From assembly GCA_031260235.1 (NCBI GenBank), contig JAIRKG010000021.1, positions 1-5,565 on the forward strand: a DNA stretch of 5,565 nt, read 5' to 3'. A program made the position numbers and the translations under genes. This document shows, piece after piece, positions 1-5,431 of the stretch. The notes beneath the pieces were generated by a model that worked only from the letters and a program-made list of their open reading frames with translations, made no database searches and was not told the origin of the DNA. Within the stretch, counting starts at the first letter, position 1. Every line of letters starts with the position of its first letter. The DNA comes from Dysgonamonadaceae bacterium. Lineage in GTDB: Bacteria > Bacteroidota > Bacteroidia > Bacteroidales > Azobacteroidaceae.

Positions 1-126
1 TGAATCACTATTGACGCTACACACTTCATCGCTTAATAAATTAAAATCCTTGTATGCTAAATACAAGTGTTCCAAGATGTTGAGGATGGCGTACTGCTTA
101 TTATAAGTAAGTGGTGTAAAACACAT
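1..126 (-). CDS. 5' end of an unrecognised protein, cut by the window edge
   Basis: Forty-two codons are open on the minus strand from an ATG at 126-124 to the edge. The predicted start reads MCFTPLTYNKQYAILNILEH and continues LYLAYKDFNLLSDEVCSVNSDS. An in-frame TAA at 141-139 lies five codons upstream, and this is the only ATG after it, so the start is well bounded. Residues about 9-31 have the leucine/isoleucine/tyrosine spacing expected of an amphipathic helix. I do not recognise the family and assign no function. The gene is divergent from the OmpA-family gene at 260, with 133 bp of very A/T-rich DNA between the two starts. A competing plus-strand frame (2-103) is also open but begins outside the window and has a less protein-like composition. 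The fragment is short, so chance openness in A/T-rich DNA remains possible. Confidence 0.45.
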   Translation of the reverse strand, partial: MCFTPLTYNKQYAILNILEHLYLAYKDFNLLSDEVCSVNSDS

Positions 127-150
127 TAAATAAATTAATTAATTTTTAAA

Positions 151-183
151 CAAAGGAAATGAATGGTATTTTTTTACCGCAAA
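151..183 (-). promoter_or_regulatory. Candidate promoter of the leftward partial gene
   Basis: Read on the minus strand, TTTG (183-180) is followed after 21 bp by TTCCTTTG (158-151). The Bacteroidetes consensus is a TTTG-like -33 box and a TAnnTTTG -7 box about 19-21 bp apart, so the -7 box differs at one position only. Transcription would begin near 144, giving a leader of about 18 nt to the ATG at 126. Matches of this quality can arise by chance in A/T-rich DNA. Confidence 0.3.
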
Positions 184-194
184 GGATATAGGGA

Positions 195-223
195 TTGTTT
201 TTGCTCCTTAAAAATATAATTTC
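195..223 (+). promoter_or_regulatory. Weak candidate promoter of the OmpA-family gene
   Basis: TTG at 195-197 lies 19 bp before TAATTTC (217-223), a degenerate version of the Bacteroidetes -7 box. The leader that follows is almost pure A/T and ends AAAAACAAC before the ATG, with no Shine-Dalgarno sequence. This is common for well-expressed genes in this phylum. The -7 match is poor and the true start may differ. Confidence 0.25.
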
Positions 224-259
224 AATCACATTTTAAATAAATTTATAAATAAAAACAAC

Positions 260-1597
260 ATGAAAAAAATTATTAATTGGTTATTTGTGCCGACATTATT
301 AGTTGGCGTATTTCCTGCATTAGCGCAGGAAAACAGTAGTTTGCAAGGCATAGCGTACAGGAAAACCTATGGCGATAATTGGTATGTGTCGGCTGGGCCG
401 AGCACCAATCTTTTGTTTGCCGAGCAGGATGGATATAAATCCATCGGCAGCAGGGTACAATTAGGCGGGAAAATAGATGTTGGGAAATGGCTAAATCCAA
501 ATTTTGGTCTTAGCTTTAATGTTGTCGGTGGGGCTCTTCGCGGGTTTAATTTGCTGAGTGCCCCTATTGAAACGGGGTATTACACAAGCAGTAAGACCGG
601 TCGTTATGAAGGAGGACATATTTATGCCTCCGGATCTATGATCAATCCGGGGTATAATCTTGGTCATCCGATGGGAGGTCCCGTGAATGAAGAGAACGGT
701 TATTCGCTGACAGGTTCGGATGCAGGACCCGGTTTTTGGCAGCGTTTCGTTTTCTTTTCCCCTACGATTGACGCGATGTTTAACCTAACAAATCTTTTCC
801 GTGGTTATGCTGTAGAAAAAAGCAGGTTTGAACTTGTCGGTTTTGTGGGCTTAGGCATTAATGCAGCCCTTTACAACAAGGTGTCTAATCCGGATTTTTA
901 TCAGATGACGCAGCGGTTGGGATTACGCGGCAATTTTAATGTAGTAAATGATTTTTCCGTTTACCTCGAAGCGGCGGCTTATACTACGGATCCGGAATTT
1001 GACGGTTACAAGGGAACTTCTATCGGCGATTTATACAGCATCGCTTCGGTTGGTTTGCAGTATGCAATCAACAGGCGGGTGTCATCTTTTGAACGGATGA
1101 CCATTGACGAACTCGACCGTTTAAACCGTCGTGTGAATGAAAACCGTGATATGATTGATAATCACGAATATATTCTTGAACAGCAGCAGAGTTTGCTGGA
1201 AAAACTGGGCGACCAACTCTCTTGTATACAAAACGACAAGGATGTAATGGTTGTTCGTGAAAAGGAAAGATGCTTAGTGTTGCCCGGATATGTTCATTTT
1301 GGTTTGGATTCTTATACTATTGACATAAGTGAATATAACAAAATTCTCGCTGTTGCTGATTTCTTAAAGGATAATCCCGCTTCAAAGATACTGCTGGTGG
1401 GCTATGCCGACAAAAAGACAGGCTCTTCCACCTACAACTACGGTTTAAGCAAAAGGCGCGTAGAGGTAGTCGTTAACGAACTGAAACGCCTCGGCATTGA
1501 TAGCAACCGTATGATAGTTGAATGGAAAGGCGACAAGGAACAGTTGTTTAATGAAAATGAATGGAATCGCACGGTGATTATGGTGGAAAGGAAGTAA
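260..1597 (+). CDS. OmpA-family outer-membrane protein with peptidoglycan-binding domain
   Basis: This is probably a beta-barrel outer-membrane protein that ties the outer membrane to peptidoglycan. Residues 1-22 form a signal peptide (Lys-Lys, hydrophobic core, cleavage after ALA). Residues about 40-272 alternate hydrophobic and aromatic residues like an outer-membrane barrel and include a long Gly/Ser/Tyr-rich stretch at about 100-160, likely a surface loop. Residues about 275-320 are a charged, heptad-like linker. Residues about 344-445 are the OmpA C-terminal domain: VHFGLDS, then GYADKKTG with D384, then LSKRR with R400. D384 and R400 match the Asp and Arg known to hold diaminopimelate in OmpA domains. 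Cys322 and Cys338 flank the linker end and could form a disulfide. At 445 residues it is longer than the Bacteroides OmpA proteins I recall. The gene is monocistronic, followed by a terminator. The domain call is firm; the barrel topology and any pore activity are inferred. Confidence 0.93.
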   Translation: MKKIINWLFVPTLLVGVFPALAQENSSLQGIAYRKTYGDNWYVSAGPSTNLLFAEQDGYKSIGSRVQLGGKIDVGKWLNPNFGLSFNVVGGALRGFNLLSAPIETGYYTSSKTGRYEGGHIYASGSMINPGYNLGHPMGGPVNEENGYSLTGSDAGPGFWQRFVFFSPTIDAMFNLTNLFRGYAVEKSRFELVGFVGLGINAALYNKVSNPDFYQMTQRLGLRGNFNVVNDFSVYLEAAAYTTDPEFDGYKGTSIGDLYSIASVGLQYAINRRVSSFERMTIDELDRLNRRVNENRDMIDNHEYILEQQQSLLEKLGDQLSCIQNDKDVMVVREKERCLVLPGYVHFGLDSYTIDISEYNKILAVADFLKDNPASKILLVGYADKKTGSSTYNYGLSKRRVEVVVNELKRLGIDSNRMIVEWKGDKEQLFNENEWNRTVIMVERK

Positions 1598-1617
1598 AGG
1601 GAATTACGAAAGCGATG

Positions 1618-1666
1618 CGCCGTTGGCTGTCGGCAGGTTTGCCGGCAACCAACGGCGTTTTATTTT
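1618..1666 (+). terminator. Intrinsic terminator of the OmpA-family gene
   Basis: CGCCGTTGG (1618-1626) pairs perfectly with CCAACGGCG (1649-1657), and CGGCA (1631-1635) pairs with TGCCG (1640-1644) around a GGTT loop. The join contains one C/A mismatch and one G-U pair, giving an almost continuous 18-bp stem. GTTTTATTTT follows, so the signal is oriented for the plus strand. The T-tract covers the miaA stop codon (1662-1660, minus strand). On the minus strand the hairpin lies just after that stop but is followed by GCATCGCTTTCG rather than a T-run, so termination of miaA here would be weaker. Confidence 0.85.
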
Positions 1667-2583
1667 GCTGTAGACGAACGAAAGATTTGTTTGTCGGACA
1701 ATAACCCTGCCCAATTCACTTCCTCCGGGTGAAACCACCGAATCTCACGGTCTCGCTTAAACCAGGTCATTTGCTTGCGGGAATAAATCCGCGTATGCTG
1801 TTTGATTTTTTCAACGGCAAAATCCAAAGTCCATTCGCCGGCAAAATAATTGAAAAGTTCTTTATAGCCAATGGTATTCAATGCATTTAAATGCCTGAAA
1901 GGATACGTGGCTCGAGCTTCCTCCAAAAGTCCCCGCTCCATCATTTCATCGACTCTCCGGTTGATTCGCCCGTATAATTCTTCACGGTCTCTCTGCAAAC
2001 CGATTTTAACAACTTTGAATGGTCGCTGTTTGATTTCATTTTTCCGGAGGGAAGAATATGGTTTGCCTGCCGCCATGCATATTTCCAATGCGTGAATCAC
2101 TCGCTTATGGTTTTGCAAATCAATTTGTCTGTAAAAAACAGGGTCAAGTAATTTCAATTGATTGCGAATCGGCTCTATACCTTCCTTTTCATATAATTGT
2201 TCCAAATCTGCGCGAAGGGTTTTATCAATTGTCGGAATATCGTCAATTCCTTTACACACGGCGTCGATATACATCATTGAACCGCCGTTCATCAAGATGG
2301 TTTCGTGGGTTTGATACAGGTTGTCGAGCAAGCGTAGAACGTCCGTTTCAAACTGGCTTGCACTGTAATAATCGGTCAATTGCAGGTTGCCGACAAAATA
2401 ATGTTTGACCCGCTTCAATTCTTCTTTTGTCGGTGCGGCTGTCCCTATTTGCAACGCACGGTAAAACTGCCGTGAATCGGCGGAGATGACGGGCGAATCT
2501 AAATATTCCGCAAGTTGGAGGCTCAAGGCGGTCTTTCCGACTCCGGTTGGACCTAAAAGGACTATCAGGGTGGGGGGATTCAT
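1660..2583 (-). CDS. miaA: tRNA dimethylallyltransferase MiaA
   Basis: The enzyme transfers a dimethylallyl group from DMAPP to N6 of adenine 37 in tRNAs that read codons starting with U, forming i6A; this supports codon-anticodon pairing. It is cytoplasmic. Visible motifs in order are: P-loop GPTGVGKT (11-18), SADSRQFYR (34-42, with the conserved catalytic Asp36), GTAAPT (47-52), KHYF (60-63), GGSMMYIDA (100-108), [10 protein letters not shown] (158-167), [15 protein letters not shown] (209-223), IGYKEL (238-243) and [10 protein letters not shown] (269-278). The 307 residues match the family's usual length of about 300-315, so the gene is complete. The ATG at 2583 lies just before the P-loop strand and about 20 bp from a perfect -7 box, which supports this start. 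It is divergent from the XRE-cupin gene and converges on the OmpA-family gene. Large open frames on the opposite strand here are shadows. Confidence 0.98.
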   Translation of the reverse strand: MNPPTLIVLLGPTGVGKTALSLQLAEYLDSPVISADSRQFYRALQIGTAAPTKEELKRVKHYFVGNLQLTDYYSASQFETDVLRLLDNLYQTHETILMNGGSMMYIDAVCKGIDDIPTIDKTLRADLEQLYEKEGIEPIRNQLKLLDPVFYRQIDLQNHKRVIHALEICMAAGKPYSSLRKNEIKQRPFKVVKIGLQRDREELYGRINRRVDEMMERGLLEEARATYPFRHLNALNTIGYKELFNYFAGEWTLDFAVEKIKQHTRIYSRKQMTWFKRDREIRWFHPEEVNWAGLLSDKQIFRSSTAK

Positions 2584-2603
2584 AAAAGATGGTTTTTGCG
2601 GTG

Positions 2604-2611
2604 CAAAGATA
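2604..2611 (-). promoter_or_regulatory. -7 promoter element of miaA
   Basis: On the minus strand TATCTTTG is an exact match to the Bacteroidetes -7 consensus TAnnTTTG. Transcription would start near 2597, about 14 nt before the ATG at 2583. No TTG is found at the -33 distance; that region is T-rich on this strand (CGCTTTTTTTCC). Confidence 0.7.
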
Positions 2612-2635
2612 CGAAGAGTTCAGGAAAAAAAGCGT

Positions 2636-2643
2636 TACCTTTG
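2636..2643 (+). promoter_or_regulatory. -7 promoter element of the XRE-cupin/acyl-CoA synthetase operon
   Basis: TACCTTTG is an exact match to TAnnTTTG. Transcription would start near 2650, giving a leader of about 19 nt to the ATG at 2669. No clear TTG lies 19-21 bp upstream. Only 24 bp separate this box from the miaA -7 box, so polymerase bound at one promoter would overlap the other. Confidence 0.7.
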
Positions 2644-2668
2644 CACCGCAAAATTTAACAATACTTAT

Positions 2669-3220
2669 ATGAACGAACAAATCAAACAAATTGCCGAACG
2701 GCTGAAGGGTCTGCGGGATTCCCTCGACCTTTCAATCGAAGAAATGGCGCTCCGGAGCAACCATGCGCCGGAAGAAATCAGCCGCTACGAGACAGGAGAA
2801 ACCGATATTCCAATGAGTTTTCTTTTCAATGTGGCTCAAAGTTTTAATATTAATACTTCGACTTTGATTTCGGGTGAAGAGCCGCGTATGAAAACCTATT
2901 TCCTCACCCGTTACGGCAAAGGGAAATCGGTTGAACGGAACAGGGCTTATAAATATCAGGACTTGGCAAGCGGCTATGTGCATCCGAATATGGAGCCGTT
3001 TGAAGTGACGGTCGAACCGAATGACAGGGAAATTCACCTCAATTCGCATGAGGGCGAAGAATTTAACTACATACTGGAAGGGCGTTTGCTGTTCCGCATC
3101 AACAATAAAGACTTGATTCTCAACCCCGGCGATTCGATCTATTTCGATTCGTCCGGTCTGCATGGGATGAAAGCGTTAGACAATAAACAGGTGAAATTTT
3201 TAGCAATGATAAATAAATAA
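2669..3220 (+). CDS. XRE-family HTH regulator with C-terminal cupin domain
   Basis: The 183-residue protein joins an N-terminal helix-turn-helix (about residues 5-68: IAERLKGLRDSLDLSIEEMA, then EEISRYETGETDIPMSFLFNVA) to a small cupin barrel (about 108-181). The cupin motif 1 region runs from H123 through NSHEGEEFNYILEG (125-138); motif 2 is NPGDSIYFDSSGLHG (152-166). Where many cupins have the first metal-binding His there is Asn125; H127, E131 and H165 remain. In this architecture the cupin usually senses a small ligand and tunes DNA binding. The ATG at 2669 was chosen over an upstream in-frame ATG at 2486 because the earlier one lies inside miaA and upstream of the -7 box, and because the HTH begins directly after 2669. 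The synthetase gene follows after 26 bp, so the protein likely controls that gene and itself. Cytoplasmic; ligand unknown. Confidence 0.93.
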   Translation: MNEQIKQIAERLKGLRDSLDLSIEEMALRSNHAPEEISRYETGETDIPMSFLFNVAQSFNINTSTLISGEEPRMKTYFLTRYGKGKSVERNRAYKYQDLASGYVHPNMEPFEVTVEPNDREIHLNSHEGEEFNYILEGRLLFRINNKDLILNPGDSIYFDSSGLHGMKALDNKQVKFLAMINK

Positions 3221-3236
3221 TTACGTAATTCGTAAT
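3220..3236. repeat. Small palindromic spacer between regulator and synthetase genes
   Basis: ATTACG (3220-3225) and CGTAAT (3231-3236) are inverted around TAATT, and ATTACGTAAT (3220-3229) is itself a full palindrome. There is no T-run, so it is not a terminator. Strings built on AATTCGTAATT are, from memory, frequent between genes in Bacteroidales. This may be a remnant of such a repeat rather than a regulatory site. Confidence 0.45.
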
Positions 3237-3246
3237 GTTATAAATT

Positions 3247-4896
3247 ATGGTAGAAAAATATATCAATCGGCAAGTCTTCAACAGTCAGGAAGATTTCAAG
3301 GCAAACTTCAAAATAAACGTACCGGACAATTTCAATTTCGCTTATGACGTTGCCGACGAATGGGCTGCGATTCAGCCCGACAAGAAAGCGCTGTGCTGGA
3401 TAAACGACAAAGGAGAACATATTGATTTTACGTTCAAAGAGATAAAAGAACAGAGCGCCGCTGCCGCTTCCTATTTCCAGTCGCTCGGAATCGGTAAAGG
3501 CGATATGGTGATGTTGATTCTCAAACGCCGCTATCAATATTGGTTTGCCATCCTCGGATTGCATAAGATAGGCGCGGTAGCCATTCCCGCCACGCATTTG
3601 CTGACGACAAAAGATATAATCTATCGCTGCAATGTGGCAGATATAAAAGCAATCGTTTGCGTAGGCGAAGAATTGGTAATACGGCAGATTGACGACGCAT
3701 TGCCGCATTGCCCGACTTTGAAACACCTGATTTCAATCGGACCGGAAATTCCTGCCGGGTGGCTGGATTTCGGGAAAGGGACGGAAGAAGCCAAACCCTT
3801 TGTCAAACCGGAAAACCCGAACGGCAACGACGACATTATGCTCCTCTATTTCACTTCCGGCACTACCGGACAGCCTAAGATGGTGATTCACAATTTCACA
3901 TATCCATTGGGGCATATCATTACCGCCGGATACTGGCAAAATCTGAAAGAGGGCGACCTGCACCTCACCGTTGCCGATACCGGATGGGCGAAAGCCGCCT
4001 GGGGAAAACTGTATGGGCAATGGATTATGGGCGCCTGCATTTTCGTATATGACCACGGGAAATTTACCGCCGCCGATATGCTGCGCGTGATGCAGGACTA
4101 CCGGATAACGTCGTTTTGTGCTCCTCCCACGATTTACCGTTTCCTGATTCTGGAAGATATTGCCAAGTATGACCTCTCGTCGCTGAAATATTGCGAAGTA
4201 GCAGGCGAGCCGCTCAATCCTGTTGTGTTTGAAGCATTTTACAAAGCCACAGGCATTAAGATGATGGAAGGTTTCGGACAGACGGAAACGACCATTTCGA
4301 TTGCCAACTATCCGTGGATGGAACCCAAACCCGGTTCAATGGGGATACCCAGCCCTGCCTATGACATGGATTTGCTGACCGCCGACGGTCGAAGCGCCGA
4401 AGACGGCGAAATGGGCGAAATTATTTTCCGCACCGACCGTTTTAAGCCGGTCGGGCTGTTTATGGGCTATTACCGCGACCCCGAATTGACCGGACAGATC
4501 TATCACGACAATGTTTATTATACCGGCGATATTGCCTGGCGCGACGAAGACGGATACTACTGGTTCGTAGGTCGCAACGACGACGTGATTAAAAGTTCGG
4601 GCTACCGCATCGGTCCCTTTGAAGTAGAAAGCGCTTTGATGACGCATCCTGCCGTCGTGGAATGTGCCATCACCGGCGTTCCCGACGAAGTTCGCGGACA
4701 GGTTGTAAAGGCAAGCATTATTCTCTCCCGACAATATAAATCGCAAGCCGGCCCCGGCTTAATTAAGGAAATCCAGGATCATGTGAAGAAAGTAACGGCG
4801 CCATATAAATATCCGCGCATCATTGAGTTTGTCGAGGAATTACCGAAGACTATCAGCGGAAAAATACGGCGGGTGCAGATTCGAGAAAAACGGTAA
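3247..4896 (+). CDS. AMP-forming acyl-CoA synthetase (medium-chain/aryl type)
   Basis: It activates a carboxylic acid with ATP to an acyl-adenylate and then to an acyl-CoA, in the cytoplasm. All core motifs of the ANL superfamily are present: [12 protein letters not shown] (201-212), [11 protein letters not shown] (244-254), EGFGQTETT (341-349), [20 protein letters not shown] (424-443) with D428, the hinge [18 protein letters not shown] (444-461), and [10 protein letters not shown] (533-542) with catalytic Lys539, the residue typically controlled by acetylation. Acetyl-CoA synthetases have TWWQTE, whose Trp closes the pocket, and are about 650 residues long. Here the motif is GFGQTE and the length 549, which points to a roomier pocket of the medium-chain (ACSM-like) or aryl-acid group. 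The exact substrate cannot be read. It is co-transcribed with the XRE-cupin gene 26 bp upstream and ends at a strong terminator. There is no truncation or frameshift. Confidence 0.93.
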   Translation: MVEKYINRQVFNSQEDFKANFKINVPDNFNFAYDVADEWAAIQPDKKALCWINDKGEHIDFTFKEIKEQSAAAASYFQSLGIGKGDMVMLILKRRYQYWFAILGLHKIGAVAIPATHLLTTKDIIYRCNVADIKAIVCVGEELVIRQIDDALPHCPTLKHLISIGPEIPAGWLDFGKGTEEAKPFVKPENPNGNDDIMLLYFTSGTTGQPKMVIHNFTYPLGHIITAGYWQNLKEGDLHLTVADTGWAKAAWGKLYGQWIMGACIFVYDHGKFTAADMLRVMQDYRITSFCAPPTIYRFLILEDIAKYDLSSLKYCEVAGEPLNPVVFEAFYKATGIKMMEGFGQTETTISIANYPWMEPKPGSMGIPSPAYDMDLLTADGRSAEDGEMGEIIFRTDRFKPVGLFMGYYRDPELTGQIYHDNVYYTGDIAWRDEDGYYWFVGRNDDVIKSSGYRIGPFEVESALMTHPAVVECAITGVPDEVRGQVVKASIILSRQYKSQAGPGLIKEIQDHVKKVTAPYKYPRIIEFVEELPKTISGKIRRVQIREKR

Positions 4897-4904
4897 ACAA
4901 CAGG

Positions 4905-4937
4905 AAAGGCGATGGATGTGAATCCACCGCCTTTTTT
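4905..4937 (+). terminator. Intrinsic terminator of the regulator/synthetase operon
   Basis: GGCGATGGAT (4908-4917) pairs with ATCCACCGCC (4922-4931) with one A/C mismatch around a GTGA loop. AAA before the stem can pair with the first of six T residues (4932-4937). It begins 9 bp after the synthetase stop codon. Form, position and orientation are all typical of a factor-independent terminator. Confidence 0.9.
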
Positions 4938-4964
4938 AATTTGTTCTGTTTCTTTAAATACTGT

Positions 4965-4986
4965 GTCATTGCAATCCAGAGAAAAC
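4965..4986 (+). repeat. REP-like unit R1, internally deleted
   Basis: GTCATTGC (4965-4972) is joined directly to AATCCAGAGAAAAC (4973-4986). In the full unit at 5193-5237 the same two ends flank an inner hairpin of about 20 nt. The deletion seems to have collapsed the unit at the GC shared by the two ends. The flank GAGAAAAC is the same spacer start that follows R2 and R4, which supports common origin. Confidence 0.6.
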
Positions 4987-5093
4987 TCATTAAAAATAAT
5001 CTCGCGGGGGAAGTCTCCCCCCGCTCCAGCCGCCTGCGGCGGGCTTCCGCTTCCCCCTCTGCGGGGGACATCCCCGCAACGCCCCCCTCACTG
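4987..5093. repeat. GC-rich block of consecutive hairpins, possible small insertion
   Basis: After an A/T-rich start (to about 5000) three hairpins follow: GGGGGA/TCCCCC (5006-5011 with 5016-5021), GCCGC-CT-GCGGC (5029-5040) and TGCGGGG/CCCCGCA (5060-5066 with 5072-5078). Composition jumps from A/T-rich to G/C-rich at 5001. The block falls exactly inside a REP spacer: GAGAAAAC ends at 4986 and CCCACCCCGTCA resumes at 5094, and together they recreate the intact spacer seen at 5230-5248. CTCA occurs near both ends (4986-4989 and 5087-5090) and might be a target duplication. No protein is encoded. Confidence 0.55.
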
Positions 5094-5100
5094 CCCACCC

Positions 5101-5136
5101 CGTCACCCGGAACTGCGAAGCAGTGAAGCAATCCGG
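5101..5136 (+). repeat. REP-like unit R2 (CGTCACCCGGA head)
   Basis: Head CGTCACCCGGA, inner stem ACTGC-GAA-GCAGT (5112-5124), tail GAAGCAATCCGG. CCGGA (5107-5111) also pairs with TCCGG (5132-5136), so this copy keeps an outer stem although its head differs from the CATTGC type. It is followed by the spacer AGAAAACCCCACCT. Confidence 0.75.
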
Positions 5137-5150
5137 AGAAAACCCCACCT

Positions 5151-5186
5151 CGTCACCCGGAGCCGCGTAGCGGCGTGGCAATCCAG
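5151..5186 (+). repeat. REP-like unit R3 (CGTCACCCGGA head)
   Basis: Head CGTCACCCGGA, inner stem GCCGC-GTA-GCGGC (5162-5174), tail GTGGCAATCCAG. Inner stem and tail are identical to R5, but the head matches R2. The head and tail do not pair well with each other in this copy. Confidence 0.75.
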
Positions 5187-5192
5187 CTTCCC

Positions 5193-5229
5193 CGTCATTG
5201 CGAGCCGCGATAGCGGCGAAGCAATCCAG
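5193..5229 (+). repeat. REP-like unit R4 (CGTCATTGCGA head)
   Basis: Head CGTCATTGCGA, inner stem GCCGC-GATA-GCGGC (5204-5217), tail GAAGCAATCCAG. CATTGC at the head pairs imperfectly with GCAAT at the tail to make an outer stem. The spacer AGAAAACCCCACCC leads to R5. Confidence 0.8.
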
Positions 5230-5243
5230 AGAAAACCCCACCC

Positions 5244-5280
5244 CGTCATTGCGAGCCGCGTAGCGGCGTGGCAATCCATG
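5244..5280 (+). repeat. REP-like unit R5 (CGTCATTGCGA head)
   Basis: Head CGTCATTGCGA, inner stem GCCGC-GTA-GCGGC (5255-5267), tail GTGGCAATCCATG. GCAATCCA (5271-5278) is an exact inverted match to TGGATTGC (5293-5300) in R6 across a T-rich loop. The two facing units can therefore fold into one large hairpin. Confidence 0.8.
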
Positions 5281-5290
5281 TTTTATTTTT

Positions 5291-5324
5291 CCTGGATTGC
5301 TTCGGCTTTCGCCTCGCAATGACG
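5291..5324 (-). repeat. REP-like unit R6, inverted (CGTCATTGCGA head)
   Basis: Read on the minus strand the unit has head CGTCATTGCGA, inner stem GGC-GAAA-GCC and tail GAAGCAATCCAGG, so it faces R5. It is separated from R5 by TTTTATTTTT; a similar T-rich spacer separates it from R7. Confidence 0.8.
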
Positions 5325-5333
5325 TTTCTTTTT

Positions 5334-5368
5334 CCTGGATTGCTTCGGACTTTGTCCTCCGGGTGACG
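5334..5368 (-). repeat. REP-like unit R7, inverted (CGTCACCCGGA head)
   Basis: On the minus strand the unit has head CGTCACCCGGA, inner stem GGAC-AAA-GTCC and tail GAAGCAATCCAGG. It is a direct repeat of R6 apart from head and inner stem. The minus-strand bases before its head (CCCCACA) resemble the CCCCACC spacer of the forward units. Confidence 0.78.
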
Positions 5369-5431
5369 TGTGGGGTATATTATTTCTCCGCTTCGCGATA
5401 TATAATAAAGAAAAAGAACCCGATTAGCATT

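Larger units (their letters stand above)
2594..2653. repeat. Perfect 15-bp inverted repeat spanning the miaA/regulator divergent promoters
   Basis: TTTTGCGGTGCAAAG (2594-2608) and CTTTGCACCGCAAAA (2639-2653) are exact reverse complements separated by 30 bp. Each arm carries the TTTG of the -7 box for the gene on its side plus the following bases to about the expected transcription start. The symmetry therefore covers both initiation regions. It may be an operator for a dimeric regulator, or two copies of an extended -7 context that Bacteroidetes promoters often share. The spacer CAGGAAAAAAAGCG holds no further symmetry that I see. Confidence 0.85.

Noticed and set aside
49..67. CTTGTAT/ATACAAG hairpin as a terminator
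   Set aside because: The 7-bp stem is A/T-rich with no T-run on either strand, and it falls inside the likely minus-strand coding start.
1871..2408. Plus-strand frames opposite miaA
   Set aside because: Both are shadows of a complete miaA with all family motifs.
2486..2668. N-terminal extension of the XRE-cupin protein to an upstream ATG
   Set aside because: The extension lies antisense to the start of miaA and upstream of a perfect -7 box. The HTH domain begins directly after the ATG at 2669.
3238..3726. 162-residue minus-strand frame opposite the synthetase gene
   Set aside because: The plus-strand frame carries every conserved ANL motif. The minus-strand frame is a shadow with a cysteine- and phenylalanine-rich composition that lacks recognisable motifs.
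4990..5319. 109-residue minus-strand open frame through the repeats
   Set aside because: It is translated REP repeat (repeated RRYAARNDG-like strings). It crosses several unrelated repeat elements and overlaps an equally long plus-strand frame (4912-5322), so neither is credible as a gene.
5369..5431. A/T-rich near-symmetry around TCGCGA (TATTAT ... ATAATA) as a promoter or attachment site
   Set aside because: The arms pair over only 6 bp, and no gene lies downstream on either strand within the window.
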